Below are positions 9,228-19,282 of a stretch of 64,000 bases of DNA, one piece after another (position 1 is the first letter of the stretch; every line of letters begins with the position of its first letter). Both the position numbers and the translations under genes were made by a program. Source of the DNA: Nocardioidaceae bacterium (lineage in GTDB: Bacteria; Actinomycetota; Actinomycetes; Propionibacteriales; Nocardioidaceae); NCBI GenBank assembly GCA_018672315.1, contig CP076053.1, positions 2,219,827 to 2,283,826 on the forward strand. The letters run 5' to 3'. The notes under the pieces were generated by a model. It saw only the letters and a list, made by a program, of their open reading frames with translations. It did no database searches and was not told the origin of the DNA.

Positions 9228-10499
9228 TTGAGCACCCTCACCGCCCCCGAGAACACCGGGCTCGACCTGCGCCCGGGCGCGTTCGGCAACGCCACGGCAC
9301 TGACGTGCCGCGAGTGCGGGCACCAGCGCGAGCTGGGTCCGTTCTACGCCTGCGACGAGTGCTTCGGCCCGCTCGAGATCGCGTACGACCTGCCGCGCCT
9401 GACCCGGGGCGACATCGCCGCCGGGCCCGCGAACATGTGGCGCTACCGCGAGCTGCTGCCGGTGCCCACCGACATCACGTCCTCGCCCAACATGGAGGCC
9501 GGCTTCACCCGTCTCGTCGGCGCGGGCAACCTCGCCCGTGAGCTCGGCATGCGCTCGCTGCACGTCAAGGACGACTCCGGCAATCCGACGCACTCCTTCA
9601 AGGACCGTGTCGTCGCCGTCGCCCTCTCGGCGGCCCGCGAGTTCGGCGCGAAGGTCTTCGCGTGCCCCTCGACCGGCAACCTCGCCAACGCCGTCGCCGC
9701 CGCCGGTGCGCGCGCCGGCATGCGCACGGTCGTCTTCATCCCCGAGAACCTCGAGCGACCCAAGATCCTCACCACCGCGGTCTACGGCGGCACGCTCGTG
9801 GCCGTCCGCGGCAACTACGACGACGTCAACCGGCTGGCCGGCGAGATCGCCGGCGAGGAGGAGGGCTGGGCGTTCGTCAACGTCAACGTGCGCCCCTTCT
9901 ACGCCGAGGGCTCCAAGACGCTGGCGTACGAGATCGCCGAGCAGCTGGGCTGGAGGCTGCCGAAGCAGATCGTCATCCCCGTGGCGTCCGGCTCGCAGCT
10001 GACGAAGATCGACAAGGGTTTCGCCGAGCTCATCGAGCTCGGTCTGGTCGAGGCCGACGAGTACCGCATCTTCGGCGCCCAGGCCGAGGGCTGCTCCCCG
10101 GTCTCGCAGGCCTTCCGTGACGGGCACCAGGTCGTCCGCCCGGTCAAGCCCGACACCATCGCCAAGTCGCTGGCCATCGGCAACCCGGCGGACGGCCCGT
10201 ACGTGCTCGACGTCGTGCGTCGCACCGGTGGGGCGGTCGCGGACGTCACCGACGAGCAGGTCAAGGACGGCATCCAGCTGCTGGCCCGCACCGAGGGCAT
10301 CTTCGCCGAGACCGCGGGCGGGGTGACCGTGGGCGTGCTGAAGAAGCTCGTGGAGTCCGGTCAGCTCGACCCCGACGCCGAGACCGTCGTGCTCAACACC
10401 GGCGACGGCCTGAAGACCCTGGACGCGATCGGCGACCGGGTGGGCCCGTCGGCGACGATCGACCCGTCGTACGCGCAGTTCGCCCGCGAGGTGCTCTGA
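9228..10499 (+). CDS. thrC: Threonine synthase
   Basis: PLP enzyme converting O-phosphohomoserine to threonine. An N-terminal zinc-ribbon-like CRECGHQRELGPFYACDECF precedes the PLP domain; the PLP lysine is Lys125 in SGNPTHSFKDR. SGSQLTKI and NTGDGLK are further family blocks. The start is the TTG at 9228, six bases after AGGAGG and just after the riboswitch; an upstream in-frame start would translate the aptamer. 423 residues, normal for the actinobacterial form. SAM control of a threonine enzyme suggests a role in balancing homoserine flow between threonine and methionine. Confidence 0.93.
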   Translation: MSTLTAPENTGLDLRPGAFGNATALTCRECGHQRELGPFYACDECFGPLEIAYDLPRLTRGDIAAGPANMWRYRELLPVPTDITSSPNMEAGFTRLVGAGNLARELGMRSLHVKDDSGNPTHSFKDRVVAVALSAAREFGAKVFACPSTGNLANAVAAAGARAGMRTVVFIPENLERPKILTTAVYGGTLVAVRGNYDDVNRLAGEIAGEEEGWAFVNVNVRPFYAEGSKTLAYEIAEQLGWRLPKQIVIPVASGSQLTKIDKGFAELIELGLVEADEYRIFGAQAEGCSPVSQAFRDGHQVVRPVKPDTIAKSLAIGNPADGPYVLDVVRRTGGAVADVTDEQVKDGIQLLARTEGIFAETAGGVTVGVLKKLVESGQLDPDAETVVLNTGDGLKTLDAIGDRVGPSATIDPSYAQFAREVL

Positions 10500-10525
10500 G
10501 GCGGGACCTCGCACGAGGCCCCTGA

Positions 10526-10584
10526 GACGGGATTGGCCGGAAGCACATCTCACGAGTGAGCGTGCCTCCGGCCAGAACCCCGTC
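10526..10584. terminator. Long hairpin after thrC
   Basis: A long interrupted stem: GACGGG pairs near the base with CCCGTC, GGCCGGA with TCCGGCC, GCAC with GTGC, and CTCAC with GTGAG around a GA tip. There is no U-run, as is usual for GC-rich actinobacterial terminators. It lies 27 bp after the thrC stop. The rest of the gap 10500-10720 shows no convincing gene. Confidence 0.65.
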
Positions 10585-10720
10585 GCACCCACAGGGCTCC
10601 CGCTCAGCCTGACCGGTGCCGTCACGGACGGTCAACGGTTGCGGTCGAGGTCGGGCCCACCGGCGGGACAGAAGGGGACCAAAGGCCCGTACGCACATGT
10701 CGGACGCCCCGCGACGCGGG

Positions 10721-10747
10721 TTTGCACTCGACCATGCCGAGTGCTAG
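10721..10747. promoter_or_regulatory. CIRCE operator 1 (HrcA) overlapping a promoter
   Basis: TTGCACTC, nine bases, GAGTGCTAG: a close match to the CIRCE consensus (TTAGCACTC-N9-GAGTGCTAA), the binding site of the heat-shock repressor HrcA. TTGCAC (10722-10727) and TAGAAA (10745-10750) are 17 bases apart and could be the -35 and -10 elements, so HrcA binding would block the promoter. Confidence 0.88.
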
Positions 10748-12535
<1,788 letters not shown>

Positions 12536-12570
12536 TCCACCCGCAGGTGCACTGACGCATCACCCAGAAA

Positions 12571-12604
12571 GAGGCCCCGCGAGCACAGAGCTCGCGGGGC
12601 CTCT
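12571..12604. terminator. Strong hairpin terminator after groL
   Basis: A perfect 14-bp GC-rich stem (12571-12584 with 12590-12604 region) around a short ACAGA loop, followed by TTCG rather than a U-run. It lies 35 bases after the groL stop and before the convergent dioxygenase gene, so it may act in both directions. Confidence 0.85.
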
Positions 12605-12717
12605 TCGCGTCCGGGTCCTCGGCTCGGCGGTAAGCGCGACGGCCTTCTTCACCGGTGCGCACGGCACCCGTGCGGGGTCGCGGAGGTGTCAGACGTACCA
12701 GTCAGTCCGCCAGCGCT

Positions 12718-13374
12718 TCAGCGCACACCGCGCGTACGCAGCTGCACGCTGATGCGGGGCCCGACCGGCGCCGCGGTTTTGAGCACGGCGTGCTCCCAGG
12801 TGCGCTGGCACGAGCCGCCCATGACGACCAGGTCGCCGTGCCCCATCGTGAAGGACGTCGACTCCCCGCCGCCGCGCGGTCGCAGGCTCAGCCGCCGCGG
12901 GTCGCCGAGCGAGACGATCGCGACCATCGTGTCCTCGCGCGCCGCCCGCCCGATGGTGTCGCCGTGCCAGGCCACGGAGTCCCGGCCGTCGCGATAGTAG
13001 GCGAGACCGGCCGAGACGAAGACCTCACCGAGCTCACCGGCGTAGAACGCGTCGAGCCGGTGCTTCGCCGCCGCCACCGCCGGGTGGGGCACCTCCTCGG
13101 CGGAGTCGTAGAACCGGGTCAGGCGCGGCACGTCGACGACCCGGTCGTACATCTGGCGGCGCTCGGCCTGCCAGTCGACATCGGCGACGAGGCGGGCGAA
13201 CAGGTCGTCGGCGCCGCGCAGCCACCGCGGGCGCACGTCCACCCACGCGCCGCGGGACAGGTGCGTACGTCCCACCTCGCCGTCGAGGCCACCGAAGGTG
13301 ACCTCGTCGGCGGCACCACCGGGGTCGGACTCGTCGACGGTGAGGTCGAGCAGGGAGGGCTGGAAGTCGAGCAC
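12718..13374 (-). CDS. AlkB-like 2-oxoglutarate/Fe(II) dioxygenase
   Basis: Predicted DNA/RNA dealkylation enzyme that oxidatively removes methyl groups from damaged bases. The iron-binding HxD is WHGDTIG (His137, Asp139 from the start used here); a later WEHAVLK supplies the second His, and RISVQLR the Arg that binds 2-oxoglutarate. 218 residues from the GTG at 13374, which directly precedes LDFQPSLLDL, the usual family start; a GTG at 13404 would add ten residues. It is divergent from the ABC transporter operon. Confidence 0.87.
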   Translation of the reverse strand: MLDFQPSLLDLTVDESDPGGAADEVTFGGLDGEVGRTHLSRGAWVDVRPRWLRGADDLFARLVADVDWQAERRQMYDRVVDVPRLTRFYDSAEEVPHPAVAAAKHRLDAFYAGELGEVFVSAGLAYYRDGRDSVAWHGDTIGRAAREDTMVAIVSLGDPRRLSLRPRGGGESTSFTMGHGDLVVMGGSCQRTWEHAVLKTAAPVGPRISVQLRTRGVR

Positions 13375-13436
13375 GACGAGAGCGTACCCGCGACTCGAAC
13401 ACACGTTCTAGTCAGCGTTTGCGGCATCCTGTCCTC

Positions 13437-14180
13437 ATGAGTACGGGCAGCGGCGCCGCCGCACGCGTGGTCGACCTCCGCAAGACGTACGGCACCGGCG
13501 GGGCCGAGGTGGTCGCCCTCGACGGCGTCACGCTCGAGTTCGCCACGGCCGAGTTCACGGCCGTGATGGGGCCGTCGGGCTCGGGCAAGTCGACGCTGAT
13601 GCACTGCGCGGCGGCCCTGGACAGCGCCGACTCCGGCGAGGTCTGGGTCGGCGACACACAGCTGGGCACGCTGGGCGACAAGGAGCTCACCCGGCTCCGA
13701 CGCGACCGCATCGGGTTCGTCTTCCAGGCCTTCAACCTCGTGCCGACCCTGACCGCGGAGGAGAACATCACGCTGCCGCTGGCCATCGCTGGACGCAAGC
13801 CTGAGGCCGAGTGGCTCCAGTCGGTCGTGTCCGCGGTCGGACTCGAGGGCCGTCTCCACCACACGCCCGCGCAGCTGTCCGGGGGGCAGCAGCAGCGGGT
13901 CGCGGTGGCGCGAGCGCTGACCAGCCGGCCCGACGTCGTCTTCGCCGACGAGCCCACCGGCAACCTTGACTCCACCTCGGGCGCGGAGGTGCTGCGGCTG
14001 CTGCGTCGGTCGGTGGACGAGTTCGGCCAGACCGTCGTGATGGTCACCCACGACCCGGTGGCCGCGGCCTGGTGCGACCGCGTCGTGTTCCTCGCCGACG
14101 GGGCGGTGGTCGAGGAGCTCCGTGACCCGGACCGCGACGGCGTGCTCGAGGCGATGTCGCGCCTCGCGGGCGAAGGCTGA
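13437..14180 (+). CDS. ABC transporter ATP-binding protein (MacB/LolD type)
   Basis: ATPase subunit of an ABC system with the FtsX-type permease that follows. Walker A GPSGSGKST at residues 45-53, Q-loop FQAFNLVPTLTAEEN, signature LSGGQQQRVAVARAL, Walker B VVFADEPTGNLDS, and switch His in MVTHD. 247 residues. A CATCCT hexamer six bases before the ATG suggests a leaderless transcript. Ten bases separate it from the permease. Confidence 0.94.
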   Translation: MSTGSGAAARVVDLRKTYGTGGAEVVALDGVTLEFATAEFTAVMGPSGSGKSTLMHCAAALDSADSGEVWVGDTQLGTLGDKELTRLRRDRIGFVFQAFNLVPTLTAEENITLPLAIAGRKPEAEWLQSVVSAVGLEGRLHHTPAQLSGGQQQRVAVARALTSRPDVVFADEPTGNLDSTSGAEVLRLLRRSVDEFGQTVVMVTHDPVAAAWCDRVVFLADGAVVEELRDPDRDGVLEAMSRLAGEG

Positions 14181-14190
14181 GGGCGGCGTC

Positions 14191-16740
14191 GTGCGCAGGG
14201 CCACCTGGCGCTCCCTGCTCGCCCGCAAGGCGCGCCTGCTGCTCTCGACCTTCGCGATCGTGCTCGGCGTCGCCTTCGTCGCCGGCTCCTTGATCTTCAC
14301 CGACACGCTCGAGCGCAGCTTCACCGCTGTCTTCTCCGCGACCGTCGGCGACGTCGTGGTCTCGCCCGAGGGTGGTACGAGCGCCGAGGGGTCGCCGACC
14401 GCGCGCACCGTCGGCGCCGACCTGGTCGAGGAGCTCGCCGAGGTCGACGGCGCCGCGGGCGCCGAGGGCCACGTGGACGCGGTCGGCGTCTTCGTCGTGG
14501 ACCGCGAGGGGGAGGCGGTCGGCGGATTCGGCCCCCCGGGACTCGGCACCAACTACACCTCCGGTCCCGCGGCCGACGGACAGACCGGGCTGACGCTCGT
14601 GGCGGGCCGCGCGCCATCCGGCGACGACGAGCTGGCGCTCGACGAGAGGGCCGCCGAGGTCGCGGGCTACGAGATCGGCGACGAGGTGCCGGTGGTGACG
14701 GCGTCGCCGCAGACCCCACGCCTGACCGGCGAGCTGGTCGGCCTGCTCGGGTTCCCCGACGGCGGGTCGACCAACGGCGCGACGATCGTCGCGCTGGACA
14801 CGCCCACTGCCCAACAGGTGTTCCTCGGCGGGCAGGACGCCTTCAACTCCATCTGGGTCACGGCCGCCGACGGTGTCTCCCAGGCGGAGCTGGCGTCGTC
14901 CGTCCGCGAGGTGCTGCCCTCGGGGGTCCTGGCGCGGACGGGCGAGGTCGCCGCCGACGAGGACGCCTCGGACCTGCTGACCGCGATCAGCTTCATCACG
15001 ACCTTCCTGCTCGTCTTCGCCGGGATCGCGCTGCTGGTGGGGTCGTTCCTGATCGTCAACACGTTCTCGATGCTCGTGGCGCAGCGGGCGCGCGAGCTCG
15101 CGCTGCTGCGAGCCCTGGGGGCGAGCCGGGGGCAGGTGACCCGGTCGGTGCTGACCGAGGCCGTGATCCTCGGGGTCCTCGGCTCGACGCTGGGCCTCGC
15201 CCTGGGCCTCGGTCTCGCGTTCGCGCTGCGGGCGCTGTTCGGGCAGTTCGGTCTCGACCTGTCCGGGCAGCCCCTGGTCTTCTCGGCGACGACGGTCGTC
15301 GCGGCGTACGCGGTCGGTGTGCTCGTCACCCTCGTCGCCGCCTACCTGCCCGCGCGCCGGGCGGGACGTACGGCCCCGGTCGCGGTGATGCGCGAGGGCA
15401 CCGGCGGCAGCGAGCGCGGACTGGGTCGCCGCGCGGTGCTCGGTGTGGTCGCCGCGGTCGCCGGCGTCGCCGCCCTGGTGACCGGCCTCGTCGCTCCCGT
15501 TCCCGGCCTGATCTGGTGGATCGGCCTCGGCGCGCTCTCGGCGCTCCTCGGCGTCGCCGCCGCCAGCCCCGTGCTGGGCCGGCCGGTGCTCGCAGCCAGC
15601 GGCGCGCTGTCGACGCGCCTGTTCGGGGCTCCCGGGCGGCTCGCGGCGCAGAACGCCCAGCGCAACCCCCGGCGTACGGCCGCGACCGCGTCGGCCCTGA
15701 TGATCGGCTTGGCGCTGGTCACCACGCTGGCGACCGCCGGCGCGAGCGCCAAGGGGTCGGTCGACCAGGTGATCGAGGAGAGCTTCGCCGGCGACGCGGT
15801 GATCTCGAACATCACCAACCAGCCGTTCAGCCCCGAGATCGCGCGTCAGGCGCGCGAGCTGCCGCAGGTGGAGGAGGTGACCGCGCTGCAGTTCGTCTTC
15901 GCCCGGGAGGGGGAGAGCCGGGTCGGCGTCATCGGTGCAGACGTCGACGGCCTGGTCGAGGCCGTCTCGCTCGAGGTCGTGGAGGGGTCCGCGCAGGACC
16001 TCGACGCCGGCACGATGCTGCTGGCCGTGGACCAGGCGCGTTCCGACGGTGTGGGGATCGGTGACGAGCTGACGTACGAGACCCCCGAGGGCGACCGGTC
16101 CTGGCGGGTGGTCGGCCTCTTCGAGCGCAATCCCCTGCTCGGGTTCCCACGCGTGGTGTCGCTGGGGACGCTGGTGGACTCGGGGTGGCAGCGCACCGAC
16201 AGCCTCGTGGTGGTCACACGGGCCGTCGGTGCGCCACAGCGAGCGATGCTGCGTGGCCTGGAGGACATCGTCGCGGACCAGCCGACGGTCACCGTCAAGG
16301 ACCAGGCCGGGTTCGCCGAGGAGCAACGCGGCCCCATCGACCAGCTGCTGCTGCTTGTGTACGCCCTGCTCGGCCTGGCCCTGGTCATCGCCGCCCTGGG
16401 GGTCGTGAACACCTTGGCCCTGGCGGTGGTCGAGCGCACCCGCGAGGTCGGGCTGCTGCGCGCGGTGGGCCTGTCCCGTCGTCAGCTGCGCGGCATGGTG
16501 GCGCTGGAGTCGATGGCGATCGCGCTGCTCGGGGCGGTGCTCGGTGTCGCCCTCGGTCTGCTCTTCGGGGTGGCCCTGATGCGGTCGCTGCGCGACCAGG
16601 GCCTCGAGGTGGTGACCGTGCCCGTCGGCCAGCTGGTGCTCTTCGTCGTCGTGGCGCTGGTCGTGGGTCTCCTCGCCTCCGTCCTCCCGGCGCGCCGGGC
16701 TGCGCGCATGGACGTGCTGGAGGCGATCGGCAGCGCATGA
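14191..16740 (+). CDS. ABC transporter permease with two FtsX domains
   Basis: 849-residue membrane protein. An N-terminal helix (LLSTFAIVLGVAFVAGSLIF) is followed by a large extracytoplasmic domain, then a three-helix FtsX domain (about residues 265-400), a central hydrophobic pair, a second extracytoplasmic domain and a second FtsX domain at the C-terminus (residues about 725-849). This duplicated form is typical of MacB/LolCE-like systems that extrude or extract substrates without full import, such as antimicrobial peptides or lipoproteins. Substrate unknown. GTG start at 14191. Confidence 0.9.
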   Translation: MRRATWRSLLARKARLLLSTFAIVLGVAFVAGSLIFTDTLERSFTAVFSATVGDVVVSPEGGTSAEGSPTARTVGADLVEELAEVDGAAGAEGHVDAVGVFVVDREGEAVGGFGPPGLGTNYTSGPAADGQTGLTLVAGRAPSGDDELALDERAAEVAGYEIGDEVPVVTASPQTPRLTGELVGLLGFPDGGSTNGATIVALDTPTAQQVFLGGQDAFNSIWVTAADGVSQAELASSVREVLPSGVLARTGEVAADEDASDLLTAISFITTFLLVFAGIALLVGSFLIVNTFSMLVAQRARELALLRALGASRGQVTRSVLTEAVILGVLGSTLGLALGLGLAFALRALFGQFGLDLSGQPLVFSATTVVAAYAVGVLVTLVAAYLPARRAGRTAPVAVMREGTGGSERGLGRRAVLGVVAAVAGVAALVTGLVAPVPGLIWWIGLGALSALLGVAAASPVLGRPVLAASGALSTRLFGAPGRLAAQNAQRNPRRTAATASALMIGLALVTTLATAGASAKGSVDQVIEESFAGDAVISNITNQPFSPEIARQARELPQVEEVTALQFVFAREGESRVGVIGADVDGLVEAVSLEVVEGSAQDLDAGTMLLAVDQARSDGVGIGDELTYETPEGDRSWRVVGLFERNPLLGFPRVVSLGTLVDSGWQRTDSLVVVTRAVGAPQRAMLRGLEDIVADQPTVTVKDQAGFAEEQRGPIDQLLLLVYALLGLALVIAALGVVNTLALAVVERTREVGLLRAVGLSRRQLRGMVALESMAIALLGAVLGVALGLLFGVALMRSLRDQGLEVVTVPVGQLVLFVVVALVVGLLASVLPARRAARMDVLEAIGSA

Positions 16741-16990
16741 GCGCGAGTTGGCCGGTCTCGACCACTGCGCTAATAACATGCTGTAACCTGGACATCAAAG
16801 GTCCTGAAATGGACAATCAGGGCACAGAGACTCACCGTGAGGGACGGAAGTCTCCATCACCTGCGAACAGCAGCCACCGAGGGCCGGCCGAGGGTACGAT
16901 CTACCCGCGGCGACGGGTCCGGAACGGGCCGGCGCGCCACCTGGTGGCTCCCGGATGCTGCGCCGACCACCACTTCTGGGAGGAACACCG
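16741..16990. promoter_or_regulatory. Promoter/leader region of the gntR operon
   Basis: 250 gene-free bases. The first part (about 16768-16822) is clearly richer in A/T than its surroundings and carries GGAC, GTCC and GGAC blocks spaced by six or seven bases, which form small dyads that a GntR-family dimer could bind. TACGAT at about 16896-16901 is a possible -10 element. GGGAGGA just before the ATG at 16991 is the ribosome binding site. Operator assignment is inference. Confidence 0.45.
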
Positions 16991-17752
16991 ATGATCCCGT
17001 CGCGCGAGGCCCCGGCAGAACCCCAGCGCACGCTCAAGCACGTCAAGGTGCGCGAGTTCGTACGCAACCTGGTGGGCGACGCCGACCCGGGCACGCTGGC
17101 CCCCTCGGAGCGCGAGCTCGTCGAGCGCTTCGGTGTCGCGCGCATGACCGTCCGGCAGGCGCTCGACGCCCTCGTCTCCGAGGGTCTGCTCGAGCGCGTC
17201 CCCGGTCGCGGCACGTTCGTCGCCGACCGTCGTCGCGGCTTCTCGGCCGGCGGTCAGATGCTCAGCTTCTCCGAGGACATGGCCCGTCGGGGTCTGACGC
17301 CCTCCTACCGCACGCTGCTGGCCCGGGTGGAGCCGGCCGGCGCCGGCGTCTCGCGCGCCCTGGAGTGCGAGGCCGGCAGCGCCACCACCCGGTGGCAGCG
17401 GCTGCAGCTCGCCGACGGGGCCCCGATGTGTCTGCAGGACGTGTGGGTGCTCGAGCGTACGGCGCCCGGACTCGTCCGCGAGACCGAGCTCGGCCGTGGC
17501 TTCTTCGAGCTGCTGCGCTCCCACGGCGTCGTCCCGACCTGGGGCGAGGACGCCGTCGAGGCCGGCGTCGCCAGCACCGAGGAGGCGCAGGTGCTGGGCG
17601 TCCCCGAGCACGCGCCCATCCTCCGCATCTCGCGCATGGTCTACACCGACGACGGTCCCGTCGCCGCGATGCGCTCGACGTTCCGCGCCGACCGGTACTC
17701 GCTGCGCAGCAAGGTCACCCGCGGCGGCGTCCCCGAGCCGCGACGCCCCTGA
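16991..17752 (+). CDS. GntR-family (HutC/UTRA) transcriptional regulator
   Basis: 253 residues. An N-terminal winged helix (LAPSERELVERFGVARMTVRQALDALVSEGLLERVPGRGTF, about residues 36-78) is followed by a UTRA ligand-binding domain (about residues 100-240), which in this subfamily senses small metabolites. A ribosome binding site precedes the ATG. Its stop overlaps the start of the nucleotidyltransferase gene (CTGA), so it is co-translated with molybdenum-hydroxylase accessory genes and may control that locus. Confidence 0.9.
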   Translation: MIPSREAPAEPQRTLKHVKVREFVRNLVGDADPGTLAPSERELVERFGVARMTVRQALDALVSEGLLERVPGRGTFVADRRRGFSAGGQMLSFSEDMARRGLTPSYRTLLARVEPAGAGVSRALECEAGSATTRWQRLQLADGAPMCLQDVWVLERTAPGLVRETELGRGFFELLRSHGVVPTWGEDAVEAGVASTEEAQVLGVPEHAPILRISRMVYTDDGPVAAMRSTFRADRYSLRSKVTRGGVPEPRRP

Positions 17753-18375
17753 CCGGCTCCCGCCCCGCCGGCCTCGTTCTCGCCGCGGGCGCCGGGCGGC
17801 GCATGGGTGGGCCCAAGGCGCTGCTCATTGAGCCGGGTGGCCGGCCGTGGCTCCAACGTGCGGTCGAGGTGCTGCAGGGGGCCGGGATCGACGACGTCGT
17901 GGTCGTGCTCGGTGCCGCCCCGCACGCAGCGGATCTGCTCGCGCCCCGCGTACGCGCCCAGGTGCGCGTGACCGTCGCCGAGGACTGGAGCGACGGACCC
18001 GACGCGACCCTGCGCGCTGGACTGCTCACGCTCGCCCAGGACGCGCTCGTCACCAGCGCCGTCGTCTCGCTCGTCGATCTCCCCGACCTCGTGCCTCCGG
18101 TCGTGCGCCGCGTGCTCGACGCCACGGGCGGCGCCACGACCGCCCTCGGCCGAGCCACCTACGGCGGCCGGCCGGGACATCCGGTCGTGCTCGGCCGCGA
18201 CCACTGGGAGGCCGCTCCGGCCTCCCGACGCGCGCTGCTCGCCGGGGCCGATGCCGTCCGGGTGGAGTGCGGGGACCTGGCCACCGGAGCGGACCTGGAC
18301 CGTCCGACCGACCTGCCCCCCGGCACGACGAGGGCACGAGCGGGCGCGGACCTACCCCGGACCAACCGCCCGTGA
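17749..18375 (+). CDS. MobA/MocA-like nucleotidyltransferase
   Basis: Probable CTP or GTP:molybdopterin nucleotidyltransferase that makes the dinucleotide cofactor of a molybdenum hydroxylase. The nucleotide-binding signature LVLAAGAGRRMGGPKAL is at residues 9-25; LVDLPDLVPP and GHPVVLGRDHW follow, as in MocA. 208 residues. No ATG, GTG or TTG lies in frame before the signature; the only sensible start is the CTG at 17749, which overlaps the gntR stop as CTGA. Placed next to CoxD-, CoxE- and XdhC-like genes, MocA function (cytidylation for the CoxL-type enzyme) is the best guess. Confidence 0.83.
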   Translation: MTGSRPAGLVLAAGAGRRMGGPKALLIEPGGRPWLQRAVEVLQGAGIDDVVVVLGAAPHAADLLAPRVRAQVRVTVAEDWSDGPDATLRAGLLTLAQDALVTSAVVSLVDLPDLVPPVVRRVLDATGGATTALGRATYGGRPGHPVVLGRDHWEAAPASRRALLAGADAVRVECGDLATGADLDRPTDLPPGTTRARAGADLPRTNRP

Positions 18376-18391
18376 CCTAGCCTGCGACCTC

Positions 18392-19282
18392 ATGAGCGCC
18401 TCGTACGCCGACCGCCTCGGATCCGCCGATGCCGTCGCGGAGACGCTGGCCGCGACCGGCTACCTCACCGACGAGGCCCTGGCGACGACGGTGTTCCTCG
18501 CCGCGGCGATGCAGCGCCCGCTGCTGCTCGAGGGGGAGCCGGGCACGGGCAAGACGGCGCTCGCCGAGGCGCTGGCAGAGGGTCTGGACGTGCCGCTGGT
18601 GCGGCTGCAGTGCTACGAGGGCATCGACGTCGAGCAGACCCTCTACGACTGGGACTTCGCCCGGCAGGTGCTGCACCTGCGCGCGCTCGAGGCAGCCGGC
18701 GACGTCGACGTCGCCACGGCGGAGAAGTCCCTCTACGACGAGCGGTTCCTCCTCGAACGGCCGGTGCTGCGCGCTCTTCGCCGCGCACCGGCGGTGCTGC
18801 TCGTCGACGAGGTCGACCGCGCGGACGACGCCTTCGAGGCGTTCCTCCTCGAGACGCTGTCGACCTGGTCGGTCACGATCCCCGAGCTCGGCACGGTCAC
18901 CGCCGCCGAGCCGCCCCTGGTGGTGCTGACCTCGAATCGCACGCGCGACGTGCACGACGCGCTCAAGCGTCGCTGTCTCTACCTGTGGGTCGACCACCCC
19001 GGCCTCGAGCGCGAGGTAGGCATCATCACCGGCCGTGCCCCGGAGGTGCCCGAGACCCTGGCGCGTTCCTGCGCCGCTGTCGTCGCCGAGCTGCGGCGCA
19101 GCGTCGACCTCGTCAAGCCGCCCGGCGTCGCGGAGACCCTCGACTGGGCGCGGGCGCTGCAGCGGCTCGGCGCCACCGAGGTCGACCTCGCCTCGGCGGC
19201 GGTGACGCTGGGTGCCCTGGTGAAGTACCGCGAGGACACCGAGCGCGTCGCCCACGCCGTCGACCGGATGCTCGCCCGATGA
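18392..19282 (+). CDS. MoxR-family AAA+ ATPase (CoxD-like)
   Basis: 296-residue AAA+ ATPase. Walker A GEPGTGKT at residues 48-55, Walker B VLLVDEVDRAD, sensor 1 LTSNRTRDVHDALKRRC. In CO dehydrogenase clusters CoxD partners with the VWA protein CoxE to mature the active-site metal centre of CoxL. ATG at 18392; TAGCCT (18378-18383) eight bases upstream suggests its own leaderless promoter. It overlaps the VWA gene by four bases (ATGA). Confidence 0.9.
   Translation: MSASYADRLGSADAVAETLAATGYLTDEALATTVFLAAAMQRPLLLEGEPGTGKTALAEALAEGLDVPLVRLQCYEGIDVEQTLYDWDFARQVLHLRALEAAGDVDVATAEKSLYDERFLLERPVLRALRRAPAVLLVDEVDRADDAFEAFLLETLSTWSVTIPELGTVTAAEPPLVVLTSNRTRDVHDALKRRCLYLWVDHPGLEREVGIITGRAPEVPETLARSCAAVVAELRRSVDLVKPPGVAETLDWARALQRLGATEVDLASAAVTLGALVKYREDTERVAHAVDRMLAR

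Noticed and set aside
14044-16779. A 911-codon open frame antisense to the ABC permease
   Set aside because: It is an artefact of GC-rich third positions; the product is Arg/Gly/His-rich, with no domain.
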